DNA of 64,000 nucleotides, taken from positions 1 to 64,000 of the forward strand of contig NZ_SNUG01000001.1 in NCBI RefSeq assembly GCF_012027325.1, given 5' to 3'. How positions within the stretch are numbered: position 1 is the first letter of the stretch; each line of letters starts with the position of its first letter. Positions 31,592-41,307 of the stretch are shown here, piece by piece. The notes under the pieces were generated by a model. That model saw only the letters and a program-made list of their open reading frames with translations, was not told where the DNA came from and ran no database searches. The DNA comes from Thermococcus sp. M39. Lineage in GTDB: Archaea; Methanobacteriota_B; Thermococci; Thermococcales; Thermococcaceae. Position numbers and translations under genes: made by a program.

Positions 31592-33271
31592 TCACCCACC
31601 ATAATATATCTCAAATTTGCTTGGAACATTCATATAATAGTTGTCTGAACAATATATCTTTGAACTTTTAATTTTTATATCTATTATGTTTAAATCTTTT
31701 CCAGTAAAGAATTTATTGCCTTCAATCCTTCTTGAAGACAGTATTATAATATTATCTTTGGCATTTTCTAAGTTCAACGAACCTATTGGCAAAATATATT
31801 GCCATTTCTTTGTTAAGTATTTAATATCCCATAAAGCATCTGGAATTGTGTAAAATTTTGACTGAATATTTGCCGAGGTATAAAAAATTCCAGTAACTTC
31901 ATTAGGTTCAACATAATCATAAGTCATATTACCGTATGTGCATAATATACTGAGATACGAGAAAACAAATAACGTTACGATAAGTGCTCTTCTAAATTTT
32001 GCATTTTTAAGAGCCAATGTTACAAAAATTACTAAGATATATCTAATTACTCCAAAAAGTCTTGCTGCTATTTCTCCGCTATATGCCCCAACTATTGCCG
32101 GCACTGCAAGGCTGTATGAGACAAATAGTAACAATAAAAGTATCACTAATATATCAACTTTTCCTGTCTTAAAAAATCTTTTTAAAGATTCAGCGAGAAC
32201 AATCAGCATTCCTACTAAACTAATTCCAATTATTGAATACATAAAGTACATTTTTAGCCCCAATACTTTTGCATGTGGAGTTACACCACTTTGAGCAACT
32301 GCAGTCCATTTTTCTACAGATTCCGTTGCTTTTAGCAGACATATTAAATCGTTTAACCTCTGTTTAAACAGATTAATCGAATACATATGTCCGAATAACC
32401 AGTAGAATTGGAAAATTACAAAAAGCAATAAAAGGAGTACACTTATTTCTTGAAATCTTTTGTTCTTGATAATAAACATTGATAGAATTAAGAAATCTAT
32501 TATTGTGACCATCCAAAAAATACTTGTCAAAAAATGTGTGAAAACTAAGATTCCTGTCAGTAGCATCAGTATAACCCCAAACTTCAAAAAATTTTCATTT
32601 TTTTTCAAGTAGCATATTCTAAACAAAATGTAGATACCAATCATCTCTATTAAGAACGCCAATCCACCCGGAGCAAACCAATTAAACCCGTAAAAGCTTA
32701 TAATAAAAAACATAGTCCCTAAAATTGCATGGCTTGTGTTGTTTGTGAGCCCTCTTATTAATAAATATATTAGTGGAACAATAATTAGATAGCGTAAAAC
32801 TGGAAGCGTGAGTAAAATATAAACTCCAAGCTTAGTAACTATTTCCAATACTGCTCCTAAAAACATAGCTCCAGGCCAAGTTTGGTAGCCTAGGCCTAGG
32901 TTTTCTGGATTTATATGACCTGTGTGAATAATATAGTCAATATGACCATAAATTCTATATACAAATGGGAATATCGGAAGCTTTGCGAATATCTGAGGAA
33001 TAAAAAAGATCAGTACTAGGTAGCAGATCCCAATGTAAGCGTACTTATAAGTCTTTCTATTTTGCAATCCTATGAAAATTGCTAGCAGAATAAGAGTTAT
33101 AGAAAAGAGACCTGCAATACCATATGAATAAATGGCTCCATACTCTCCAATTTCTAGCTCTCCAGTTAGTAGAGTGTAGTTGATTAATATTATTGCAATT
33201 ATGATAAATAATTTTAAAGGTATCGTATCTATCCTAAAAGAGGTACTAACGGCTTTTGTTGTAGTTTTCAT
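31592..33271 (-). CDS. Polytopic membrane protein, possible GT-C or polymerase role
   Basis: A 559-aa protein with about 12 hydrophobic helices followed by a C-terminal soluble part of about 110 residues (from NEVTGIFYTSANIQSKF). The first outer loop has YRIYGHIDYIIHTGHIN, at the place where GT-C enzymes carry their acidic catalytic residues. This suggests a membrane glycosyltransferase or a polymerase-like protein, but the family is not recognised. ATG at 33271 follows GGTGA, and the frame overlaps the next gene by 26 nt. Confidence 0.7.
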   Translation of the reverse strand: MKTTTKAVSTSFRIDTIPLKLFIIIAIILINYTLLTGELEIGEYGAIYSYGIAGLFSITLILLAIFIGLQNRKTYKYAYIGICYLVLIFFIPQIFAKLPIFPFVYRIYGHIDYIIHTGHINPENLGLGYQTWPGAMFLGAVLEIVTKLGVYILLTLPVLRYLIIVPLIYLLIRGLTNNTSHAILGTMFFIISFYGFNWFAPGGLAFLIEMIGIYILFRICYLKKNENFLKFGVILMLLTGILVFTHFLTSIFWMVTIIDFLILSMFIIKNKRFQEISVLLLLLFVIFQFYWLFGHMYSINLFKQRLNDLICLLKATESVEKWTAVAQSGVTPHAKVLGLKMYFMYSIIGISLVGMLIVLAESLKRFFKTGKVDILVILLLLLFVSYSLAVPAIVGAYSGEIAARLFGVIRYILVIFVTLALKNAKFRRALIVTLFVFSYLSILCTYGNMTYDYVEPNEVTGIFYTSANIQSKFYTIPDALWDIKYLTKKWQYILPIGSLNLENAKDNIIILSSRRIEGNKFFTGKDLNIIDIKIKSSKIYCSDNYYMNVPSKFEIYYGG

Positions 33272-34355
33272 ATACATCACCATGTATTCCAGCTAATCCC
33301 TCTATTATTGCTTTTATCTGCCTTGCTCCTTCTCTAGGTTTCGTAAATAGTGTTGGAATCCTACTCACTAGCAATCCAAAAGTCGCCCATAAATGAGCCA
33401 TTTTATTTCCTTTAATTCTAGCAATGTATTTTGTACTAATCACTAATGCTTTAAGTCTTGTAGCGTAGTCAATTCTATTTCTTGTGAGTGCTCGTAAATG
33501 TATTAACTTAGCTTCTGACGTGAGGTATATTTTATATTTTTTAGAAACTCTAGTTGCCCATTCTAGATCTTCATTTAATGCGTAGCTATGGATTTTTTCT
33601 AATTCTTCATTGAACCTGAATTCTTCAAAAACTTTTCTTCTTGCAGCAAAGTTGTTCCCCTGAATCCATTCTACTTCTATCAATCCACCGTTCTCCTGTA
33701 TCTTCTGTATCTCTGGAAATTCACTTCTGTACCCTGAAGGCAATATCTTTCCATACACTGGAAATTCCCACATAAAAATAGTTTTAAAGGCATTTCGGAG
33801 ACATTTTAAAAAATGCCATAAATACAGTCGGAGCATATTACGCTGCAATATAGTGATACTTTTTTCTGGGCATCTCCTCTGTATCTCTGCAAATACTAGC
33901 TTAGTAAATTCAGAATTCCTGTTTTCCCAAAGATACAAGATATCCCCTTTTTTTGCAATCCACGGCGTAACTAAATCAACAATATCAAAAGTGTATCCAG
34001 TCACTATACTAATATGTGGATTCTCAGCGAAAATTTTTTCAACGTTCTCAATATAATCGCTAGGTAGTATCACGTCATCATCGAGAAATACTAACACTTC
34101 ACCTTCACTTATAGAAGCCCCAACATTCCTTGACTTTGAAGTGCCTCCGTCAACAAATACATATTTTAGCTTAAATCTAAACATATTCTTATCGAGATTT
34201 TCCAAAAATTTTCTAGTCAACGAATCAGCATTGTGTCCGACTATTACAACTTCGTCAGGAAGTCTCCTCTGGTTATTTATGTTATCTAGCAACTGCTTTA
34301 AGTAAGGCACCCTGTTTCTAGTAGGAATTATTGCCGAAATCTTTAGTCGGTTCAT
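33246..34355 (-). CDS. GT2 glycosyltransferase
   Basis: A 369-aa GT-A enzyme. SAIIPTRNRVPYLKQLLDNI opens it, the metal site is LVFLDDDVILPSDY, and NEDLEWATRVSKKYKIYL is the acidic catalytic segment. The centre (residues about 180-220) has a hydrophobic/basic stretch that could bind the membrane. ATG at 34355 follows GAGATGAGG. The 5' end overlaps the Alg14-Alg13-like gene by 38 nt. Confidence 0.82.
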   Translation of the reverse strand: MNRLKISAIIPTRNRVPYLKQLLDNINNQRRLPDEVVIVGHNADSLTRKFLENLDKNMFRFKLKYVFVDGGTSKSRNVGASISEGEVLVFLDDDVILPSDYIENVEKIFAENPHISIVTGYTFDIVDLVTPWIAKKGDILYLWENRNSEFTKLVFAEIQRRCPEKSITILQRNMLRLYLWHFLKCLRNAFKTIFMWEFPVYGKILPSGYRSEFPEIQKIQENGGLIEVEWIQGNNFAARRKVFEEFRFNEELEKIHSYALNEDLEWATRVSKKYKIYLTSEAKLIHLRALTRNRIDYATRLKALVISTKYIARIKGNKMAHLWATFGLLVSRIPTLFTKPREGARQIKAIIEGLAGIHGDVYENYNKSR

Positions 34356-35322
34356 CGGCCTCATCTCCTATAATTTCTTTTAAAAAATTAACGAGCCTCC
34401 GATTAACTATAACTGAAGGCACATATTTTTGTTTAGGGGTTGAAATCAACTGGACCAGTAACTCTTCAAGTTCCCTTTCGGTCGTTGCAAAGCGCACTAA
34501 CTCTAATTCTTCAAGTTTCTGTGAAAAGGTCAGCTGGTGATCATTTACAACTTCCCCGAATTTGTTTAACCTAGGGAAAGCCAAAACAAGGCTTCCCCAA
34601 GCCAACGCATCTACTAAACTTATAGCCCCCTGGGCTATAGTGATTTTTGATTCTCTTATTATCTCCTGGATGGTATCATAACTAGCAAAGTCGAAGTATT
34701 CTGAACTTTTTGGCTTATATGGGGTGTTTCCAAGTTGAATTATTGTTTTGTAATTATTAATTTTTTTGGCAAACGTATCCATAATCTTCACTAGTCTTTC
34801 AAAGCCTAGGTAATGAGTTCCAGTTATTACGAAAATTTGGTTCCTCTTTTCTTTTAAATTAGCTTTCTTTTTAATTCTTTTAAACAACCCGCCAACATAC
34901 TTAGCTTTTTTCCCATACTGCTGAAGCATTTCAGGCCATAAAACAAAGAAATAATCTGAAATAGGATAAACAAGTTTGCCAGTTATAGTTGGCTCATCAA
35001 CCCTAGTATAACACTCTATAAAGATAGTTTTTATTCCTAAAATTTTTCCTAAATAGAAAAATGGAATTGCTATTTCAGCTCCATTACTAACCATCACATC
35101 CGGCTTCTCTTTTGCTATAATTTTTATTATCTTCGGTAAATTTATTATAACTTTAAGAGGATTCTCCCCAAAGTTTGGAAACAAGTATTTCCTATAGGGC
35201 AACGCTTTTGTCCTCGGATGATCATAGGTTATGAAAAACACCTCGTGTCCTTTAAACGCATCCATTAGGTAAAGCATTTCCGTAAGATGTCCACCATGAG
35301 AACAAACTAAAGCTATCTTCAT
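34318..35322 (-). CDS. Alg14-Alg13-like (PssD-PssE-like) fusion glycosyltransferase
   Basis: A 334-aa protein with two parts. Residues 1-155 match the membrane-anchor subunit PssD/Alg14: ALVCSHGGHLTEML at the start, then VMVSNGAEIAIPFF and IFIECYTRVDEPTITGKL. Residues about 160-334 match the catalytic subunit PssE/Alg13: IFVITGTHYLGFERLVKIMD, TIIQLGNTPYKP, and the donor-binding AQGAISLVDALAWGSLVLAFPR. In most bacteria and in yeast these are separate chains that form one enzyme adding a sugar from a UDP donor to a lipid-linked sugar. Here one frame encodes both. The ATG at 35322 overlaps the next upstream gene by 4 nt. Confidence 0.8.
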   Translation of the reverse strand: MKIALVCSHGGHLTEMLYLMDAFKGHEVFFITYDHPRTKALPYRKYLFPNFGENPLKVIINLPKIIKIIAKEKPDVMVSNGAEIAIPFFYLGKILGIKTIFIECYTRVDEPTITGKLVYPISDYFFVLWPEMLQQYGKKAKYVGGLFKRIKKKANLKEKRNQIFVITGTHYLGFERLVKIMDTFAKKINNYKTIIQLGNTPYKPKSSEYFDFASYDTIQEIIRESKITIAQGAISLVDALAWGSLVLAFPRLNKFGEVVNDHQLTFSQKLEELELVRFATTERELEELLVQLISTPKQKYVPSVIVNRRLVNFLKEIIGDEADEPTKDFGNNSY

Positions 35323-36317
35323 CTCACTATCACCCTATAATTTATCCAATAAACAAAGTTTGCAATCTTTTTTATAACCCTATCAACAGCACTGTAGCTC
35401 AACTGCTCCTCTGGGATCTTCCAGTCCAAGCTTTTTAATAGTTTTTTTCTATCGCAATTTATTTTTTCAACTTTTGTTGTAATTCCATCTTTTAACCCTT
35501 TAATTTTAAATCTAACTCCTTCAAACCCATTTAAAAGTGAGTAACCCCAGGTTAGTATTTCAGTTGCCAGTAATGAGGGAAGCATTAGTAAAAGTTCCTT
35601 CCAGCTTAGGTACTTCCTTAAAATTATATACCTTCCTTTCTCCAAATGATAAATCTTCTTTGGGGGAACTTTAAGCTCATAATCATGATATACTATTGAA
35701 GTTGGCACATACAAAATCTTAAATCCCTTGGCATGAGCCCTCCAGGAAAATTCAGCATCTTCATTGTAAGCAAAGAAATTTTCATCAAAACCTCCAAGCT
35801 CTAAATAGTCCTCCCTTCTCATAGCAAAGCAAGCCCCAGATAAACCGCTCAAGTATTCAAATTTATCAAACTTTTCAGGACTTTCATTTAGACCTCTGGT
35901 AAAGGTTAACCCAGTAAAGTGATCTATATTCCCACAAGTGTTTATTTTAGAGCCATCGTAAGTCAAAATCTTTGGAGTGGTGATCAATTTTTCTTCCTTT
36001 TCTAAAGGCTTTAAAAGCTCTTCAAGCCAGTTTTTCTCAACTTTTGTGTCAGGGTTCAAGATAACAACATAATCTCCCTTTGCATGTTTAACCCCTAAGT
36101 TGTTCCCCCCACCATAGCCTAAATTTCTTGGACTTTTAAGCAGCTTAACTTGAGGAAATTCTTTTTCAATTAGCTCTACCGTTCCATCAGTAGAACCGTT
36201 ATCGACTACAATGACTTCTAAGGGGTTATTTATAAAAACAGACTTTAAACAATTTTCCATGTATTCTATGTGATTGTATGTAACTATAATCACACTTGCC
36301 TTATTTGAGAGAGACAT
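35319..36317 (-). CDS. GT2 family glycosyltransferase (rhamnosyltransferase-like)
   Basis: A 332-aa GT-A enzyme: SVIIVTYNHIEYMENCLKSV, VVDNGSTDGTVELIEKEFP, metal site ILNPDTKVEKNW, and catalytic DENFFAYNEDAEFSWRAH. The pattern N-Y-G-G-G-N (RNLGYGGGNNLG) is typical of rhamnosyl and related transferases, which suits the nearby dTDP-rhamnose genes. ATG at 36317 follows GAGGT within a short 4-nt spacer after the next gene. Confidence 0.85.
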   Translation of the reverse strand: MSLSNKASVIIVTYNHIEYMENCLKSVFINNPLEVIVVDNGSTDGTVELIEKEFPQVKLLKSPRNLGYGGGNNLGVKHAKGDYVVILNPDTKVEKNWLEELLKPLEKEEKLITTPKILTYDGSKINTCGNIDHFTGLTFTRGLNESPEKFDKFEYLSGLSGACFAMRREDYLELGGFDENFFAYNEDAEFSWRAHAKGFKILYVPTSIVYHDYELKVPPKKIYHLEKGRYIILRKYLSWKELLLMLPSLLATEILTWGYSLLNGFEGVRFKIKGLKDGITTKVEKINCDRKKLLKSLDWKIPEEQLSYSAVDRVIKKIANFVYWINYRVIVR

Positions 36318-36321
36318 AAAT

Positions 36322-37209
36322 TTACCTCCCCTTAATCATCTGAGTTAAAGCATTCAACGTCAGCCCGGCAACGAACAGCTGAATTCCAATTATAGCAAAA
36401 ATCCCAGCTCCAATGGCTTGGGTTAGATAAATTTCCCCACCTTGGGTGTAATACGGTTTCAAAGCCCAATACGCTAATATCCCGGAAGCAATAAACGATA
36501 AAAGGCTCAAAACTCCAAACAGTAAAAGAGGCCTCTTATACCCAATCAATCCAACAATCTTTGCCAAAACTCCAACTCCATGAGCTATTGGATGCTTCTT
36601 ATGCTTATTCGGCACGTCATACCTAACATTTATTGGAACCTCCCTAATCCTCAGGCCCTTCTCAGATAGCCGAGCAATCATCTCGCTCTCGACATTATAT
36701 CCAGCAGAGCTTAAATCCAAGCTTTCCAAAGCTCTCCTATTTAAAGCCCTAAATCCACTCTGAGAATCTGTAATCTTAACGTTAGATGCAACGTTTGTTG
36801 TCATGTTTAAAACCCAGAGTCCAAGCCTTCTGTACAATGGAATATTTTTGTAAGCACTATTCAAGTATCTCGAACCAATAACTAAATCAGCCTCATCTTC
36901 TAAAATTGGCTTCAACAAAAGAGGTATCTCCTCTGGATTGTGCTGACCGTCGGCATCGATGCAAACGACAACATCGTAGTCCTTGCTTAATGCATACTTA
37001 AAAGCAGTTTTCAGAGCTTTTCCTTTCCCTTTATTTCTTTTGTGCCTAACAACAATAGCCCCGGCATTTTGGGCAATCTCAGAGGTTCTGTCTTTACTTC
37101 CATCGTCAACAACGAGAACATCCCCATACTTTTTAGAAAGCGAGACCACTGAGCCTATTGTTATCTCTTCATTGTACGCTGGAATGGCTATCAGGATATT
37201 AGAACCCAT
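36322..37209 (-). CDS. Dolichyl-phosphate sugar synthase-like GT2 with two C-terminal membrane helices
   Basis: A 295-aa GT-A enzyme of the DPM1/DPG-synthase type, which makes a polyprenyl-phosphate sugar donor on the inner face. ILIAIPAYNEEITIGSVV, VVDDGSKDRTSEIA and VVCIDADGQHNPEEIP give the nucleotide and metal sites. RKDSQSGFR-like DSQSGFRALNRRAL and the basic VRYDVPNKHKKHP follow. The C-terminal 65 residues form two membrane helices. ATG at 37209 follows GGTGATTTTC. This is the first gene of the minus-strand glycan operon, with no gene for 245 bp upstream. Confidence 0.85.
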   Translation of the reverse strand: MGSNILIAIPAYNEEITIGSVVSLSKKYGDVLVVDDGSKDRTSEIAQNAGAIVVRHKRNKGKGKALKTAFKYALSKDYDVVVCIDADGQHNPEEIPLLLKPILEDEADLVIGSRYLNSAYKNIPLYRRLGLWVLNMTTNVASNVKITDSQSGFRALNRRALESLDLSSAGYNVESEMIARLSEKGLRIREVPINVRYDVPNKHKKHPIAHGVGVLAKIVGLIGYKRPLLLFGVLSLLSFIASGILAYWALKPYYTQGGEIYLTQAIGAGIFAIIGIQLFVAGLTLNALTQMIKGR

Positions 37210-37454
37210 GAAAATCACCTTTTACAATCGCTATTAGTTTAAGTTTATTACTCTATGATTTCCTAATTCTATTTACCATAGAATAGATTATAATCACAAT
37301 GTTAATTATTAATGACCTAAATGTTGTTTATAGACTTTCTCCTTTTTAAGATTTTCTCAATACGCAAATAGTAATATTCCAATAACGCCATCATTTAGTT
37401 TATAAAGCAAGAGGTATCAAACACACAAACAATTGCATCAAATCCAGAGCAGCA
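37210..37454. other. Intergenic interval, no gene seen
   Basis: AT-rich DNA between two minus-strand operons. It should hold the promoter of the glycan operon starting at 37209 and the terminator of the MoxR/DUF58 operon. No repeat or RNA gene was recognised. Confidence 0.5.
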
Positions 37455-38006
37455 CTACAAAATTCTCTCCCTTTTTACTTCCCTCTTAGCTAAGAGCGAA
37501 AAGGCAATGAGTGAGATGCTTGCCAAAACAACCACCTGGCCCGTGTAGTCATTCCTAAAGTAACCTCTAAAGAGGTACAGAAAAGCCAAGGTTAGGCCAA
37601 CTGTCCCCAAAGAATAAACCAGCTCTTTTCTCCCAAACTCGCTGTAAAATCTAAGCACTAAAGCTACCACAACCAGGAGCATGAACGCGTATTCATAGAG
37701 GTAGCTTAAAGCCAAAGCTAGTGAGAATAAAACTCCCCTCTCATTGAAATCAATAAATCCATCCCTCAAAATTGAGTCCAGAACTAAGAGGTGGGGAATT
37801 GCAATTGCAAAGACTGCCAAAATGCCGTTGTCAGAGAAGAGGGTATTAACGTTAAAGATGTATCCAATCGCCAAAGCGTAAGCGAAGAACCCAAATAGTG
37901 CCAAATCTTTATTGTAACGCTTTAGGATGTAAATTACTGGGAGTAAAGCGGGCAGATAAAAGCCTGCCAGTGCACCGCCAACTATTGCCGCTGTTAGGGC
38001 TATCAT
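37455..38006 (-). CDS. Integral membrane protein of the MoxR/DUF58 operon
   Basis: A 183-aa protein made almost entirely of hydrophobic segments, about five to six helices, starting LTAAIVGGALAGFYLPALLP. No catalytic motif is seen. Its start overlaps the DUF58 stop by 4 nt, so it is co-translated with that gene. The family is not recognised. Confidence 0.7.
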   Translation of the reverse strand: MIALTAAIVGGALAGFYLPALLPVIYILKRYNKDLALFGFFAYALAIGYIFNVNTLFSDNGILAVFAIAIPHLLVLDSILRDGFIDFNERGVLFSLALALSYLYEYAFMLLVVVALVLRFYSEFGRKELVYSLGTVGLTLAFLYLFRGYFRNDYTGQVVVLASISLIAFSLLAKREVKRERIL

Positions 38007-39316
38007 CTCATTGCCTCCACGACCTCTCTAATTAAATCAGCCGGCCCAACCTCTATAACCGGAACCAAAACGTTCATCTTCCTAATGAGCTCTTCCCTCT
38101 CAACATAGTGCTTGTATATTGTGGGAATGTTTTCTCGGTTTAAGTCCTTTAAATCCAAAAATAGGATTGGATTAATGGAGATAACTATGCTTGGACTCTT
38201 GTTTTTCTTCAAGTTTTCAATCACAACGGCCAGTTCCTTTGGTCTTAGGGCAATGTCAGTAACTATTATTGCAAAACTCCCAAAGGGAATTGAAGAAGAT
38301 GCCTCAATTATTCCGCTGTAGTAGCTTTTCCTGCCCTTCAAGAACGGCATAACCTTTCTCAAAAACTCACTTCTTCCCCTTGAAGAGAACTTTGGAACTT
38401 TAAGAGAGGGGATGCCTTTAAGTGGAGAAATCTTTAGTGCATTGAGCAGATTGTTCACCTGTTCCTTCGTTCCAGTTGCTCTTACAAACTTCAAAACTCT
38501 CACGTCATCAAACAAAACTAGCCCAACCCTGCAGTTTTTGGAAAGCAGATAATAGCCAATCTGGGAGATTAGAAGGCTCAAATAGTCAACTTTGGACTTC
38601 TTAAGCTCTCTCCTCATTTCTTTGCTCCCATCGACTAAAAGGTAAATGTCCCCCTTAAACTCCCTCAAAAATTCCCTAACGATGAGTTCTCCCAATCTGG
38701 CAGTTGCCTTCCAGTCTATATGCCTTGTATCATCTCCAGGCTGGAATTCTCTAAGTCCGTGAATCTCAACACTTTCCATTCCCGTGTGAAGTTGAGTCAA
38801 AGCCTTTTCAGCTAATCTAACATTTCTGTCAACTTTGCTTGCCTCTTTTATGCTCTCAACCGAAGGGTAAACATCAACTGTAAACTCCCCCTCAGCCCTG
38901 AACTCTTCATAATATAAATCCCTCAAATCTTTAACCTTTAAAAGGGATCCTTTGATTTTGAAGCTTCCCTTCTTCCTGGGTCTTAAAAAATACTCCACCC
39001 TTTTCTCTTCGTTGGGATTCAAAAACACTTCAACACTTTCGCTTTCAAAGTCTGGATTATCTTCAATAACCTTAACTTTCAGTGGGATTTTTGAATTGTT
39101 CTTAACGATGAGGAGGGCCTTTAAAGGCTTTCCCTCAACCGTTCTGCTCTCGCTTAAAACCCTCCTCCCATAAACTCTAGGACTAAAGGACAACCTCAGA
39201 TTTGCAATGTACAGGATTATCCCTAATCCAAGAAGAGCTGGAACTACATTCACGAACAAAAACCCCTGAATGAAAAGCAGAGAAGCCAAGATAAAAAGCA
39301 GATCTTCCCTTTCCAT
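38003..39316 (-). CDS. DUF58 / von Willebrand-A-like protein, MoxR partner
   Basis: A 437-aa protein. Two N-terminal membrane helices (LLFILASLLFIQGFLFVNVVP) are followed by a beta-rich domain. Then comes the DUF58 signature LREFQPGDDTRHIDWKATAR and a von Willebrand-A-like part (IYLLVDGSKEMRREL, with D-x-S). These proteins pair with MoxR AAA ATPases and are thought to help assemble membrane or surface complexes. ATG at 39316 follows GGGGTGA; the longer frame overlaps the moxR gene without a ribosome site. Confidence 0.88.
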   Translation of the reverse strand: MEREDLLFILASLLFIQGFLFVNVVPALLGLGIILYIANLRLSFSPRVYGRRVLSESRTVEGKPLKALLIVKNNSKIPLKVKVIEDNPDFESESVEVFLNPNEEKRVEYFLRPRKKGSFKIKGSLLKVKDLRDLYYEEFRAEGEFTVDVYPSVESIKEASKVDRNVRLAEKALTQLHTGMESVEIHGLREFQPGDDTRHIDWKATARLGELIVREFLREFKGDIYLLVDGSKEMRRELKKSKVDYLSLLISQIGYYLLSKNCRVGLVLFDDVRVLKFVRATGTKEQVNNLLNALKISPLKGIPSLKVPKFSSRGRSEFLRKVMPFLKGRKSYYSGIIEASSSIPFGSFAIIVTDIALRPKELAVVIENLKKNKSPSIVISINPILFLDLKDLNRENIPTIYKHYVEREELIRKMNVLVPVIEVGPADLIREVVEAMR

Positions 39317-39320
39317 CAAT

Positions 39321-40253
39321 TCACCCCTTAGGCACTTCAACTTCCTCAAGAACTTCCCTTATAACATGCTCTGGTTTAACTCCATCAAGCTCGTACTCTG
39401 CTTTAACCTTAATGCGGTGCATGAGAACTGGAACTGCCATCTCCTTCACATCGTCCGGGATTACATACCTCCTTCCCCTTAAGAACGCCAAAGCCTTTGA
39501 TGCGTAGAGCAAATGCTCAGCTACTCTCGGTGATGCTCCATAGACCAGCTTTTCGCTGACTCTGGTTTTTGCAACTATCTCATATATGTAGTGGAGTATT
39601 TCATCGCTCACGTGAACCTTTTTCGCTTCATCCATCATCTTTAATAGAACCTGCGACGTGAAAATCATTCTAGCTTCGCTGAAGTCGCCCAAATGCTTCC
39701 TCTTCAGCATTAAAATTTCTTCCTCTCTGCTTGGATATTCCACGTTAATTTTGAGCATAAATCTATCAAGCTGAGCCTCTGGCAGCTCGTAAACTCCCTC
39801 GTGCTCAATTGGGTTTTTTGTGGCTATGACCAGGAAAGGCTGGGGCAATTTAAATGAAACACCTTCAATCGTAACCTGACCTTCCTGCATTGCCTCTAGC
39901 AGGGCTGATTGCGTTTTGGGCTGTGCCCTGTTTATCTCATCAGCCAGAACAACGTTGGCAAATATAGGGCCCTTGCGTATTTTAAACTCTCCGCTCTTCT
40001 GGTCAAAGAAAATTCCGCCAATTATATCAGCTGGCATTAAGTCTGGAGTTAGCTGAATTCTTGAAAACTTCAGTCCAAGTGTATTTGCGAAGTTTTTCGC
40101 TATGGTTGTTTTAGCAATTCCGGGGACTCCCTCAAGCAATACATGACCGTTTGAAAGCAGAGCAACTGCTAAAAGCTCAATTACCTCTCTCTTCCCAACC
40201 ACAGCTTTGCTCATTTCATTTTCAAGCTTTTCTAAGAACTCTCTTCCGTCCAT
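39321..40253 (-). CDS. MoxR-family AAA ATPase
   Basis: A 310-aa AAA+ chaperone-like ATPase. Walker A EGVPGIAKTT (41-50) and Walker B VVLADEINRAQPKTQ are present. LLEAMQEGQVTIEG is the MoxR hallmark, FLVIATKNPIEHEGVYELPEA sensor 1, and LPEAQLDRFMLKI the arginine finger region. The length is typical. ATG at 40253 follows AGGTGG. Neighbours are DUF58 downstream and DUF4350 upstream, the common MoxR gene set. Confidence 0.92.
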   Translation of the reverse strand: MDGREFLEKLENEMSKAVVGKREVIELLAVALLSNGHVLLEGVPGIAKTTIAKNFANTLGLKFSRIQLTPDLMPADIIGGIFFDQKSGEFKIRKGPIFANVVLADEINRAQPKTQSALLEAMQEGQVTIEGVSFKLPQPFLVIATKNPIEHEGVYELPEAQLDRFMLKINVEYPSREEEILMLKRKHLGDFSEARMIFTSQVLLKMMDEAKKVHVSDEILHYIYEIVAKTRVSEKLVYGASPRVAEHLLYASKALAFLRGRRYVIPDDVKEMAVPVLMHRIKVKAEYELDGVKPEHVIREVLEEVEVPKG

Positions 40254-41307
40254 ACCTACCACCTAACTTTGAGCCCCTTTCAATTTCTTCAATCATCTTC
40301 TTTAACTTTTCTAAATCCAAGTTGTGCTCATTTGCAACCTCAGCTAATATATCCTCAAGAGTTTCCCCTTTTCTCCAAAATCTTCCAACAAAATGCCCGA
40401 TCTTTCCTAATCCTCTTGAAATTAAGCCGCTCTCCACCACAAAGGCCAAAATCGTAAATAGCAAAAACACTTCAAAGGCCATCTCCCTAGTTAAATTCCT
40501 GTGTATGTAGATTACCCCTGTTATGTATGGGTTGAAGTCCGGATGATGAGCTTCATCAAAGTAGAAAATCTCCCCGCCGATGTAATCTAAAAGGTTGTCA
40601 ATGAACTTAGAGTTGTCGTCGTACATTTCATTTATCAAAATGTCAGGATCAGAGAGGACTATTATTCTGCCGTTGGAATACTTGAACTCAGCCAGAATCG
40701 GATACATCCCCTGATGATAGTTAATCATTGCAACTCTGCTTGCGTAGATCTCCCCCTCCTTTATGATTAGTGCAGATGGAACATTCAACACTAGCTTATT
40801 AACTCCATCTCCAAGTATGGGATCCTCTATTCTTGTAACAACAATCAGCTTATCGCTGCGTTCATAAAACAGATCATTCAGGGGGTATTTTGATATTCTA
40901 ACCGGTATGTTAAGCCTGGTCAGAATCTCATTTCCAGTGCCAAAATCATCTGCAATAAAGACTGTGTTCCCATTTTCCAAGAACTTCTTTATCTCAGCTA
41001 TCTCATAATCAGAAAAAGTGACGTTGGGGCCGATTATGAGCAAAACCCCACTTTTGTTTGAGAGGCCAATTGTGTTGTACGGGAGGAAAATCGGGGATAA
41101 TCCTTCATAAGTAGTTGGAACTGAACCTAGAGGTCTTATTTCTCCCCCTCTCTCATAAATTCTCTGAACAAACTTTGAACAGCCGTTCCAATCGCTGTTG
41201 AACATGCTATAGTCTGCCGAACTCTTGAGAACAGGAACACTAACCGGTAATATTAGGAACATTATCCCAAGGAATGCCATTGCGCCATATTTCACATATC
41301 TATGCAT
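40222..41307 (-). CDS. DUF4350-type membrane protein
   Basis: A 361-aa protein with an N-terminal membrane helix (FLGIMFLILPVSVPVL) and a second near residue 300 (VFLLFTILAFVVESGLI). Between lies an external domain resembling DUF4350, a GATase-like fold (VLLIIGPNVTFSDYEIAEIK, NTVFIADDFGTG). The cytoplasmic tail has the helical EDILAEVANEHNLDLEKL. ATG at 41307 follows GGAGGTCCTGGG; the 5' end overlaps the upstream gene by 8 nt and the 3' end overlaps moxR by 32 nt. Confidence 0.78.
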   Translation of the reverse strand: MHRYVKYGAMAFLGIMFLILPVSVPVLKSSADYSMFNSDWNGCSKFVQRIYERGGEIRPLGSVPTTYEGLSPIFLPYNTIGLSNKSGVLLIIGPNVTFSDYEIAEIKKFLENGNTVFIADDFGTGNEILTRLNIPVRISKYPLNDLFYERSDKLIVVTRIEDPILGDGVNKLVLNVPSALIIKEGEIYASRVAMINYHQGMYPILAEFKYSNGRIIVLSDPDILINEMYDDNSKFIDNLLDYIGGEIFYFDEAHHPDFNPYITGVIYIHRNLTREMAFEVFLLFTILAFVVESGLISRGLGKIGHFVGRFWRKGETLEDILAEVANEHNLDLEKLKKMIEEIERGSKLGGRYGRKRVLRKA

